Part shown: positions 7,584 through 14,398 of the stretch, one piece after another
Numbering within the stretch: the first letter of the stretch is position 1
Layout: each line of letters begins with the position of its first letter
Source of the DNA: Clostridiales bacterium UBA1770
GTDB lineage: Bacteria; Bacillota; Clostridia; Oscillospirales; CAG-272
Assembly: GCA_002315325.1 (NCBI GenBank)
Contig: DCGU01000002.1
Coordinates: 7,089-31,411, forward strand
DNA: 24,323 nt
Reading direction: 5' to 3'
The notes under the pieces: model-generated
What the model saw: only the letters and a program-made list of their open reading frames with translations
Databases searched by the model: none
Told to the model about the DNA's origin: nothing
Program-made: the position numbers and the translations under genes

Positions 7584-9260
7584 ATGGAAGAAATTATCAG
7601 TAAAAACTTTATACAGGACTTCATGGATGAAGACCTCGCCGCCAATCCCGGGATGAAGGTGCACACGCGCTTCCCTCCCGAGCCCAACGGCCATTTGCAC
7701 ATCGGCCACTGCAAGGCACTGTGCGTTGACTTCGGTATGGCTAAAAAATACAACGGCCTGTGCAACCTGCGTATGGACGATACCAACCCTGCCAAGGAAG
7801 ACACCGAGTACGTGGACGCCATCAAAGAGGACATCAAATGGCTGGGCTTTGACTGGGACGACCGCTTCTTCTATGGTTCCGACTATTTTGAAAAAGACTA
7901 TGAACTGGCTGTTGACCTGATCAAACGCGGTTTGGCTTACGTTTGCGAACTGTCTGCCGAGGACTTCCGTAACCCGAAATACTGCGGCGACCTGACGCAT
8001 CCGGCTGTTTCCCCGTGGCGTGACCGCCCCGTGGAAGAATCCCTGGATCTGTTCGCCCGCATGCGCAACGGCGAATTCCCGGAAGGTAAGTACACCGTGC
8101 GCGCCAAGATTGACCTGGCGTCCGGCAACTTCTGCATGCGCGACCCCGTCATCTACCGCATCAAGTACGTGGAACATCACCGTCAGGGCACCAAGTGGTG
8201 CATCTTCCCGATGTACGACTTTGCCCATCCCATTCAGGATGCGCTGGAACACATCACCCACTCGCTGTGCTCCCTGGAATATGAGATTCATCGTCCGCTG
8301 TACAACTGGGTACGCGACAACGTGAATATCCCCGGCAACCCCGTCGGCTTCCCCCGTCAGATTGAATTTGCCCGTTTGAACATCACCTACACGGTGCTGT
8401 CCAAGCGTTTCCTGCGCGGCCTGGTTGAGGGCGGCGTGGTGGACGGTTGGGATGACCCGCGTATGCCCACGCTGTGCGGCCTGCGCCGCCGCGGCTATAC
8501 CGGTTCCTCCATTCTGGAGTTTATCAGCCGTACCGGTGTGGCGAAATCCGACAGCTTGGTGGATATCCGCCAGCTGGAGGCCTGCATTCGCGACGAGCTG
8601 AACGAAACGGCCGACCGCCGCATCGCCATTGCGCACCCCATCAAGCTGATTGTGGACAACTATCCCGAGGACAAGACGGAAACCTTTGACCTGCCCAACC
8701 ATCCGCAGTATCCCGAGCGCGGCACACGCGCCGTTCCCTTCTGCCGCGAGCTGTTCATTGACGCCGATGACTTTGCCGAGGTTCCGCCTCCCAAATTCTT
8801 CCGTCTGAAGCCGGAAGGTGAAGTTCGCTTGATGGGCGCCTACATCATCAAGTGCGGTGAAATCGTGAAAAATGCCGACGGCACGATCAAAGAAATCCAC
8901 GTCACGGCAGACCTGGAGACCGGTAACGGCAATCCCGTCGACGGCCGCAAGATCAAGGGCACCATCCATTGGCTTTCCGCCAAGGATGCGCTGGACACCA
9001 CGCTCCACCTGTACGAGAACCTGACCACTCTGGAAAATCCCGCTGACAAGCCCGAAGGCAAAGAATATACGGACTACATCAATCCCAACTCCCTGACGGT
9101 CGTTACGGGCGCCAAAATCGAGCCCTCGCTGGCGAGTGCCAAAGCCGGGGACAAGTTCCAGTTCGTCCGCTTCGGCTACTTCTGCAAGGATTCTAAGCTC
9201 GACAACACCTTTAACAGAGTTGTCGGCTTGAAGGACTCCTTCCCTAAATCAGAACAGTAA
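7584..9260 (+). CDS. glnS: Glutaminyl-tRNA synthetase
   Basis: 558-residue class Ib synthetase that directly charges tRNA-Gln. The HIGH motif is intact (PPEPNGHLHIGHCKAL, HIGH 39-42). LRMDDTNPAKEDTEY is typical of GlnRS, and the KMSKS loop is VLSKR (271-275). The family-specific block LEYEIHRPLYNWV and the two-barrel C-terminal anticodon-binding domain, ending FGYFCKDSKLDNTFNRVVGLKDSF, are present; the length is normal. Many Firmicutes lack GlnRS and make Gln-tRNA by the GatCAB route, so its presence with GluRS in one operon points to direct glutaminylation and a discriminating GluRS (inference). The SD GAAAGG (7566-7571) is 12 bases from the ATG. The stop codon falls inside a 26-base sequence repeated 214 bases downstream. 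Confidence 0.96.
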   Translation: MEEIISKNFIQDFMDEDLAANPGMKVHTRFPPEPNGHLHIGHCKALCVDFGMAKKYNGLCNLRMDDTNPAKEDTEYVDAIKEDIKWLGFDWDDRFFYGSDYFEKDYELAVDLIKRGLAYVCELSAEDFRNPKYCGDLTHPAVSPWRDRPVEESLDLFARMRNGEFPEGKYTVRAKIDLASGNFCMRDPVIYRIKYVEHHRQGTKWCIFPMYDFAHPIQDALEHITHSLCSLEYEIHRPLYNWVRDNVNIPGNPVGFPRQIEFARLNITYTVLSKRFLRGLVEGGVVDGWDDPRMPTLCGLRRRGYTGSSILEFISRTGVAKSDSLVDIRQLEACIRDELNETADRRIAIAHPIKLIVDNYPEDKTETFDLPNHPQYPERGTRAVPFCRELFIDADDFAEVPPPKFFRLKPEGEVRLMGAYIIKCGEIVKNADGTIKEIHVTADLETGNGNPVDGRKIKGTIHWLSAKDALDTTLHLYENLTTLENPADKPEGKEYTDYINPNSLTVVTGAKIEPSLASAKAGDKFQFVRFGYFCKDSKLDNTFNRVVGLKDSFPKSEQ

Positions 9261-9275
9261 AAAACGGTCAGACCG
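9250..9275 (+). repeat. 26-bp direct repeat, first copy (overlaps glnS stop)
   Basis: Begins CAGAACAGTAAAAAACGG and differs from the second copy at one position (G/A near the end). It contains the last two glnS codons and the stop. Confidence 0.9.
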
Positions 9276-9454
9276 GAAAAGCAATATTTATATGTTTCTC
9301 ATTTCGTTCACCACTTTATGTGAGTAATCACAATTATATTTGTTTCCCGGAATAAAGCCAAAAAGACGTGCTTTTCCTACCGCCGATTCCCTCCCCTGCA
9401 GTACCCAGTACAGCTCCCGGAGAGGGAGATCGGCGCTTCTGCCTCCTTTTTTCC
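9257..9454 (+). repeat. Dispersed 3'-UTR element, copy B (hairpin with conserved flanks)
   Basis: This covers most of the 357-base gap between glnS and rplQ. Block 1 (9257-9288) matches copy A at about 26 of 32 positions. A second block ends in TTTTCCTA (9372-9379). An imperfect hairpin of about 21 pairs (9381-9435) has outer stem CGCCGAT/ATCGGCG, then TCCCTC/GAGGGA. The tail is TTCTGCCTCCTTTTTTCC (9437-9454). The hairpin sequence is unrelated to that of copy A, while the flanks are conserved. Short open frames on the minus strand here have no SD and cross the terminators, so I do not call genes. Confidence 0.55.
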
Positions 9455-9463
9455 AAGTTCTGA

Positions 9464-9489
9464 CAGAACAGTAAAAAACGGTCAAACCG
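9464..9489 (+). repeat. 26-bp direct repeat, second copy
   Basis: 25 of 26 bases are identical to 9250-9275. It is followed 14 bases later by the glnS terminator. GTTCTG-A-CAGAAC (9457-9469) forms a short palindrome across its left edge. Confidence 0.9.
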
Positions 9490-9503
9490 ATAACACACTG
9501 TCC

Positions 9504-9537
9504 AAAAGGACGGCCGAACGAGCGGCCGTCCTTTTTT
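9504..9537 (+). terminator. Intrinsic terminator of gltX-glnS
   Basis: Stem AAAAGGACGGCCG / CGGCCGTCCTTTT (9504-9516, 9523-9535) with a six-base loop and T run. Confidence 0.93.
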
Positions 9538-9565
9538 GATATTGCGCCGCAGACAACGGATAACA

Positions 9566-9603
9566 AACAAAAAACGCACCCCATACGGGATGCGTTTTTT
9601 GTT
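9566..9603 (-). terminator. Intrinsic terminator of the ribosomal protein supercluster (bidirectional)
   Basis: A symmetrical hairpin: AACAAAAAACGCA (9566-9578) pairs with 9591-9603, with an inner CCC/GGG. The T6 run on either strand allows action in both directions. It lies 15 bases past the rplQ stop and faces the glnS terminator. Confidence 0.9.
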
Positions 9604-9617
9604 ATAAAAGCAATTGA

Positions 9618-9962
9618 TTAATCCTCAACGAGTCTGATAACGGCCATTTCAGCAGCGTCACCGCGACGGGGACCCATCTTGAAGATCTGGGTGTAACCAC
9701 CGTTACGCTCTGCATATTTGGGAGCGATTTCGTTGAACAGTTTGGTTACAACGTCTTCTTTCGTGATGTAAGCAAGAGCAGCACGGCGGGAAGCCAGCGT
9801 GTTCTTCTTACCGAGGGTAATCATTTTATCGGCAACAGGAGCAAGTTCCTTGGCTCTCGTCAAGGTCGTCTTTACCTGGCCGTTTTCCAGCAGCAGCGTA
9901 ACCATACCGCGCAGCATAGCAACGCGATGTTCGGCAGGTCTGCCAAGTTTTCTTCCGGGCAT
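9618..9962 (-). CDS. rplQ: 50S ribosomal protein L17
   Basis: 114 residues, full length. The start MPGRKLGRPAEHRVAMLRG is typical of L17, as is TLTRAKELAPVADKMITLGKK, the segment near the peptide exit tunnel. It is the last gene of the alpha operon, 56 bases after rpoA, with GGAGGGAAAGACA before the ATG, and directly precedes the cluster terminator. Nothing unusual. Confidence 0.98.
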   Translation of the reverse strand: MPGRKLGRPAEHRVAMLRGMVTLLLENGQVKTTLTRAKELAPVADKMITLGKKNTLASRRAALAYITKEDVVTKLFNEIAPKYAERNGGYTQIFKMGPRRGDAAEMAVIRLVED

Positions 9963-10018
9963 TGTCTTTCCCTCCTTATGTTATTATGCAACTAAGAATT
10001 GTGTGGCGGAGAAGCGGC

Positions 10019-10987
10019 TTACTCTTCGTCGGGCTTGAACGTCAGGTTCAGGCTCTCGAGTTTCTGCGTAACTTCCTCCAGTGACTTTTTACCGAGGTTG
10101 CGGACGTGAATCATCTCGTCCTCGGTACGGCTTACCAGATCACCGACCGTATTGATTCCGGCACGTTTGAGGCAGTTGAAACTGCGCACAGACAGGTCAA
10201 GGTCTTCAATAGTCATCTCAAGTACTCCCTCACCGGAAGTATCTTCGCCGGTGGTTACGGCGACCTTATTAGCGGCTTCGTCTGACAATTCGACAAACGA
10301 ACTGAGATAATTGTTGAGAATCTTGGCGCCAAGGGCTACGGCGTCCTTAGCGGAAATCGTTCCGTTGGTCAATACTTCCAGCGTCAGCTTATCCAGGTCG
10401 GTGTTGTTACCGACACGGGTATCGTCAACGGTGTAGTTTACCTTGAGAACGGGGGTATAAATCGAGTCTGTGTAGATGGTACCCAAAGGTGCGGAGACGT
10501 TATTACCGGCTGCAGCGGCATGCAACTGTTTGTTCTTGTCCTGGGAAATATAACCACGTCCGCAGGTGAACGTCAGTACCATGTAGAAATGAGCGCCGTT
10601 TGCCAGGGTAGCGATGTGGAGGTCGGGATTCAAAATCTCGAGATCAGCGTCCGGAGAAATATCAGCGGCCGTTACGTCGCGGGGACCCGCAACGTCAATC
10701 ACTACGGTTTTCGGTTCATCGGAGTGCAGTTTGGCAATAATGCCTTTTACGTTCAAAACGATTTCGGTAACGTCTTCCAGTACGCCGGGGACGGTGGAGA
10801 ACTCGTGCAGAACGCCATCGATTTTGATGGAGGAAACGGCAGCGCCGGGCAAAGAACCCAGCAGCACGCGACGCAGGGAGTTACCCAACGTAATACCGTA
10901 ACCGCGTTCCAACGGTTCAATCACGAATGTACCGCTCGTTTCATCTTCTTTTACCAACTCGATGCTGGGCTTCATAATCTCAATCAT
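10019..10987 (-). CDS. rpoA: RNA polymerase alpha subunit
   Basis: 322 residues. The N-terminal dimerisation domain carries FVIEPLERGYGITLGNSLRRVLLGSLPGAA (residues 21-50), which scaffolds assembly with beta and beta'. A flexible acidic linker (about 244-258) leads to the C-terminal domain (about 259-322). That domain has DLSVRSFNCLKRAGI, whose Arg268 and Asn271 correspond to the E. coli UP-element/activator contacts Arg265 and Asn268. The ATG at 10987 is chosen over the in-frame ATG four codons later because AGGAGG (10997-11002) is 9 bases upstream. It lies in the alpha operon between rpsD and rplQ. Confidence 0.98.
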   Translation of the reverse strand: MIEIMKPSIELVKEDETSGTFVIEPLERGYGITLGNSLRRVLLGSLPGAAVSSIKIDGVLHEFSTVPGVLEDVTEIVLNVKGIIAKLHSDEPKTVVIDVAGPRDVTAADISPDADLEILNPDLHIATLANGAHFYMVLTFTCGRGYISQDKNKQLHAAAAGNNVSAPLGTIYTDSIYTPVLKVNYTVDDTRVGNNTDLDKLTLEVLTNGTISAKDAVALGAKILNNYLSSFVELSDEAANKVAVTTGEDTSGEGVLEMTIEDLDLSVRSFNCLKRAGINTVGDLVSRTEDEMIHVRNLGKKSLEEVTQKLESLNLTFKPDEE

Positions 10988-11060
10988 TCCAAAAAACCTC
11001 CTAATAAATTATACGGGGATCTTCAGCGGACCGCGCTTCAAGCTGCGCGAACTCCACCGA

Positions 11061-11687
11061 TTACTTGGAATAAAGTTCGACAATCAGCTGTTCGTCGAGC
11101 GGGAAGTCAACGTCGGATCTTTCAGGCAGAACGGTTACTTTTGCAGACAACGCGTTCTTATCGACGGCCAACCACTTCGGGAAAATGCGGGAGTCAAGAC
11201 CTTCAGCGAGGGACTTGAACTTCTCGGAAGAACGGCTGGATTCCTTAACGGCAATCACGTCGCCGGCTTTGATAATCAGAGAAGGAATGTTAACCTTCTT
11301 GCCGTTCAGCGTGAAATGTCCGTGCGTAACCAACTGTCTTGCTTCGGGACGGCTTTCAGCCATACCCATTCTGTAAACGACGTTATCCAAACGGCGTTCC
11401 AGCAGGCAAATCAGGTTTTCACCGGTGATGCCTTCTCTGCGGTCTGCCTCTTCGTAGTAGTTCACGAACTGCTTCTCGAGGACACCGTAGTATCTTCTGG
11501 TCTTCTGCTTCTCACGAAGCTGCATACCATATTCTCTCTGCTTCTTGGTTGCCGCGCCATGCTGGCCGGGAGCTGCGCTTCTGCGATCCAGAGCACACTT
11601 ACCGGAAACGCAACGGTCGCCCTTCAGGAAGAGCTTCGTGCCCTCTCTGCGGCAAAGTTTGCAAGCAGGTCCAGTATATCTTGCCAT
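11061..11687 (-). CDS. rpsD: 30S ribosomal protein S4 (zinc-type)
   Basis: 208 residues. Primary 16S rRNA binder that nucleates 30S assembly. The N-terminus has a four-cysteine set, Cys9, Cys12, Cys26 and Cys31 (PACKLCRREGTK ... CVSGKCALDRR), of the zinc-binding S4 type. The S4 RNA-binding domain RLDNVVYRMGMAESRPEARQ sits centrally. SD GGAGG is 11 bases before the ATG. In this genome rpsD is in the alpha operon; in Bacillus it stands alone. Confidence 0.98.
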   Translation of the reverse strand: MARYTGPACKLCRREGTKLFLKGDRCVSGKCALDRRSAAPGQHGAATKKQREYGMQLREKQKTRRYYGVLEKQFVNYYEEADRREGITGENLICLLERRLDNVVYRMGMAESRPEARQLVTHGHFTLNGKKVNIPSLIIKAGDVIAVKESSRSSEKFKSLAEGLDSRIFPKWLAVDKNALSAKVTVLPERSDVDFPLDEQLIVELYSK

Positions 11688-11710
11688 AATGTTTATGCCT
11701 CCTCTTGAAA

Positions 11711-12118
11711 TTAAACGCGACGGCGCTTAGGCGGTCTGCATCCGTTGTGGGGAATGGGGGTAACGTCTCTGATCAGCGTAATGGTCAGACCAACGGTCTC
11801 CAATGCGCGGATAGCAGATTCACGACCCTGACCCGGGCCCTTAACGTATACTTCAACAGATTTCAGTCCGTATTCGAGAGCGCCCTTAGCGGCAGCTTCG
11901 GCAGTGGACTGTGCAGCGAAGGGAGTAGACTGTCTGGAGCCCTTGAAGCCGAGTTCGCCGGCAGCAGCCCAGGACAGCGTATTACCTTCCATATCGGTAA
12001 CAGTAACGATCGTGTTATTGAAAGTAGCGGCGATATGAACGACACCCTTTTCAACATTCTTACGTTCGCGGCGTCTTTTGACGACTTTTTTTGCGGTAGT
12101 TTGTGCAACTTTTGCCAT
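11711..12118 (-). CDS. rpsK: 30S ribosomal protein S11
   Basis: 135 residues. 30S platform protein at the mRNA exit region, contacting 16S rRNA and S18/S21. Characteristic stretches are GVVHIAATFNNTIVTVTD, the STPFAAQSTAE segment and the C-terminal IRDVTPIPHNGCRPPKRRRV. SD AAAGGAGT lies upstream of the ATG and the gene follows rpsM after 15 bases. Slightly extended basic N-terminus, otherwise ordinary. Confidence 0.98.
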   Translation of the reverse strand: MAKVAQTTAKKVVKRRRERKNVEKGVVHIAATFNNTIVTVTDMEGNTLSWAAAGELGFKGSRQSTPFAAQSTAEAAAKGALEYGLKSVEVYVKGPGQGRESAIRALETVGLTITLIRDVTPIPHNGCRPPKRRRV

Positions 12119-12133
12119 CGTTATGCCACTCCT

Positions 12134-12502
12134 TTATTTCTTCTTGTTTGCAATGGTCTTTGCGGGACCTTTGCGGGTTCTTGCGTTGGTCTTTGTTCTC
12201 TGACCGCGAACCGGCAGACCTTTTCTGTGGCGGACACCGCGGTAGCAGTTAATTTCAACCATGTTCTTAATGTTCATGGCAACGTCGCGACGCAGATCAC
12301 CTTCAACGGAATACTCAGATTCGATAACTTCACGAATCTTGGCAACTTCGTCCTCGGTGAGGTCTTTGGCGCGCGTGTCGGGGTTAATGCCTGTTTTGGC
12401 GAGAATGTCATTAGAGGACTTGCGGCCGATACCGTAAATATAGGTCAGCGCAATCTCTACACGTTTTTCGTTGGGAATATCAACACCAGCTATACGAGCC
12501 AT
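12134..12502 (-). CDS. rpsM: 30S ribosomal protein S13
   Basis: 122 residues. Head protein that contacts the P-site tRNA and forms bridges to the 50S. MARIAGVDIPNEKRVEIALTY at the start, the helix-two-turn-helix IYGIGRKSSNDIL and the conserved YRGVRHRKGLPVRGQRTKTNARTRKG region near the C-terminus are all present. Upstream SD is AGAGGT. In the alpha operon it follows rpmJ. Confidence 0.98.
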   Translation of the reverse strand: MARIAGVDIPNEKRVEIALTYIYGIGRKSSNDILAKTGINPDTRAKDLTEDEVAKIREVIESEYSVEGDLRRDVAMNIKNMVEINCYRGVRHRKGLPVRGQRTKTNARTRKGPAKTIANKKK

Positions 12503-12547
12503 TCTTGTATTTCACCTCTCTGTACTAATTTGTGGTTAGGTTCTTGC

Positions 12548-12661
12548 TTAACCCTGTCTCTGTTTGTGCTTGGGGTTCTCGCAGATCACCATAACCTTAC
12601 CTTTTCTCTTGATGATCTTGCATTTATCGCAGATCTTCTTAACGGATGGTCTAACCTTCAT
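12548..12661 (-). CDS. rpmJ: 50S ribosomal protein L36 (zinc-type)
   Basis: 37 residues beginning MKVRPSVKKICDKCKIIKRK, the normal full length. The zinc ligands Cys11, Cys14, Cys27 and His32 are present, so this is the zinc-containing paralogue. The reading frame continues upstream without a stop, but the family start is this ATG. The nearest SD (AAAGG) is about 14 bases away, unusually distant for this cluster, so initiation may depend on coupling or be weaker than for neighbours. Confidence 0.96.
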   Translation of the reverse strand: MKVRPSVKKICDKCKIIKRKGKVMVICENPKHKQRQG

Positions 12662-12704
12662 TTGTATATACCATACCTTTCTTGTGATTAAGTGTTGTGG
12701 TGGT

Positions 12705-12923
12705 TCATTTGCTTCGCCAGGTAATGCGTCCCCTGTCAAGGTCGTACACCGACACTTCAACGGTAACGTGGTCACCGGGCAAAACTCTGATATAGTTTTG
12801 ACGAAGCTTTCCGGAAATCACGGCTGTTACAACGTGACCGTTGGGAAGCTTCACTTTAAAATTGGCATTTGGAAGAGCCTCTAACACGGTTCCTTCAAAT
12901 TCAATTACGTCATCCTTCGGCAA
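12705..12923 (-). CDS. infA: Translation initiation factor IF-1
   Basis: 72 residues, a single S1-like OB fold that occupies the 30S A site during initiation. The family sequence is clear: DDVIEFEGTVLEALPNANFK, then LPNGHVVTAVISGKLRQNYI and GRITWR at the end. The start codon is TTG (minus-strand reading of 12923-12921), with GGGAGG seven bases upstream and no ATG in a suitable place. The start residue position matches the family (MPKDD...). It sits between map and rpmJ, as in many Gram-positives. Confidence 0.97.
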   Translation of the reverse strand: MPKDDVIEFEGTVLEALPNANFKVKLPNGHVVTAVISGKLRQNYIRVLPGDHVTVEVSVYDLDRGRITWRSK

Positions 12924-12952
12924 ACTGATCCCTCCCTATTCTTTATTGCTGA

Positions 12953-13714
12953 TTAAAAGTCATCTTCGATTTGTGTCATGATCAGGACACCGTTATCCAT
13001 CAGTGCCACGGTGTTCTCATAATGGGCAGACAACTTATGATCGCGCGTTTTTACGGTCCAACCGTCCGGCAGTTCGTACACGTCTTCCGTGCCGGCGTTC
13101 ACCATGGGTTCAATAGCAAGCGTCATCCCCGACATCAGTCGAAGACCTCTGCCCGCCTCACCATAGTTGGGAACGTCGGGAGATTCGTGCAGGTCATGAC
13201 CCACACCGTGTCCCACGTACCGTTTTACGGTAGAAAAACCGTTTTGGCGCGCGACGTTATCCACAGCCGCGCCCACGTCGCCCAGCCGGTTTCCCGGAAC
13301 AAGAGCGGCAACACCGGCGAAGAAACTGTCGCGGGTAGCGCGAATGAGCTGCTCGGCCTCGGGACTGATGCGTCCCACGCCGATGGTTCTTGCGCTGTCG
13401 CCGTGATAGCCTTTATAAAAGGCGCCGACGTCGATTTTAACGATATCCCCTTCACGAAGAATCTTCTTTTTGGAAGGAATCCCGTGAATGACCTCATCGT
13501 TGATACTGATACACGCGCTGCCCGGGAATCCGGCATAACCGAGGAAAGACGGCTTTGCACCGTGCTTTTCAATGTATTCCCGAACGACACGATCGATTTC
13601 GTAAGTGCTTACGCCCTCACGAACGCAATCTCTTGCAGCGAGCAGTGCCTCGCCGGTAATCCGGCAGGCATCCCGCATTTCCGCAATCTGCGTTGCATTT
13701 TTTAACTTAATCAT
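12953..13714 (-). CDS. map: Methionine aminopeptidase type I
   Basis: 253-residue cytoplasmic metalloprotease that removes the initiator Met from nascent proteins. All five metal ligands are visible: Asp95 (KIDVGA), Asp106 (YHGDSA), His169 (VGHGVGH), Glu202 (IEPMV) and Glu233 (HYENT). His78 and His176 of the active site are also there. It lacks the N-terminal SH3-binding/zinc extension, as expected for type Ia. It follows adk after 18 bases. I see no SD before the ATG (GTGAACTGAATTGCT), so translation is probably coupled to adk. Confidence 0.97.
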   Translation of the reverse strand: MIKLKNATQIAEMRDACRITGEALLAARDCVREGVSTYEIDRVVREYIEKHGAKPSFLGYAGFPGSACISINDEVIHGIPSKKKILREGDIVKIDVGAFYKGYHGDSARTIGVGRISPEAEQLIRATRDSFFAGVAALVPGNRLGDVGAAVDNVARQNGFSTVKRYVGHGVGHDLHESPDVPNYGEAGRGLRLMSGMTLAIEPMVNAGTEDVYELPDGWTVKTRDHKLSAHYENTVALMDNGVLIMTQIEDDF

Positions 13715-13732
13715 AGCAATTCAGTTCACTGT

Positions 13733-14368
13733 TCAGCATTCGGCCAGAAGACGATTGATTTCTTCGGACACAACCTCAACCGGGCGGTGACCGTCAACCG
13801 TTTTCAACAGACCCAACTTGCCGTAGAACTCCTTCAGGGGTTCGGTTTGCGCATGATAGGTCCCGAGCCGTTTTAAGACAGTTTCAGGAGCATCATCATC
13901 GCGGACGTATAACGACGCACCGCACTTGTCGCATACGTTTTCCACCTTCGGGCGTAACGTAACGACGTGATAGGAAGCGCCGCAGCCGGAACAAATCCGG
14001 CGGCCGCTCATACGTGCAACAATGGCTTCGTCCGGCACCTCAATGGAGAGGCAGCAGTCGATTTTCACGCCCAGGTCGGCAAGCGCCTGCGCCTGCGGAA
14101 TGGAACGCGGAAAACCGTCCAGAATGAAACCGTTTTTGCATGCGTCGGATGCAATGTAATCTTTAATCAGATTGATAATAATCTCGTCGGGTACCAGCGC
14201 GCCGCTGTCCATAAAGGACTTGGCACGGAGGCCAAGTTCGGTACCGGCCTTCACTGCCCCGCGCAGGATATCACCTGTGGAGATGGAAGGAATACCGAAC
14301 TTGTTCGTGATAAAAGCGGCTTGGGTACCTTTACCCGCGCCCGGAGCGCCCATTAAAATGAGTTGCAT
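13733..14368 (-). CDS. adk: Adenylate kinase (zinc-containing lid)
   Basis: 211 residues; interconverts AMP + ATP and 2 ADP. The P-loop GAPGAGKGT is at 7-15, the AMP-binding SISTGDILR and DGFPRS segments follow, and the long LID carries four cysteines (Cys126, Cys129, Cys146, Cys149) that bind zinc in Gram-positive enzymes. The SD GGAGG is upstream at a rather long spacing. Placement between secY and map is standard for Firmicutes. Confidence 0.98.
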   Translation of the reverse strand: MQLILMGAPGAGKGTQAAFITNKFGIPSISTGDILRGAVKAGTELGLRAKSFMDSGALVPDEIIINLIKDYIASDACKNGFILDGFPRSIPQAQALADLGVKIDCCLSIEVPDEAIVARMSGRRICSGCGASYHVVTLRPKVENVCDKCGASLYVRDDDAPETVLKRLGTYHAQTEPLKEFYGKLGLLKTVDGHRPVEVVSEEINRLLAEC

Positions 14369-14398
14369 ACTTTTATTTTCCTCCGAACGGATTGGTCA

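Noticed and set aside
7560..9008. 482-codon open frame antisense to glnS
   Set aside because: glnS on the plus strand is unmistakable; the antisense frame has no SD or recognisable domain.
9257..9454. Integron attC site for the variable hairpin element
   Set aside because: No R'/R'' core sites (GTTRRRY) flank the hairpin and no integrase is present.
9288..9584. Minus-strand frames of 81-98 codons in the glnS-rplQ gap
   Set aside because: They read through two terminators and the hairpin element, with no SD or similarity to known proteins.
11008..11013. TATAAT on the minus strand in the rpsD-rpoA gap, a possible internal promoter
   Set aside because: No acceptable -35 at 16-18 bases and no extended -10; probably part of the AT-rich leader.
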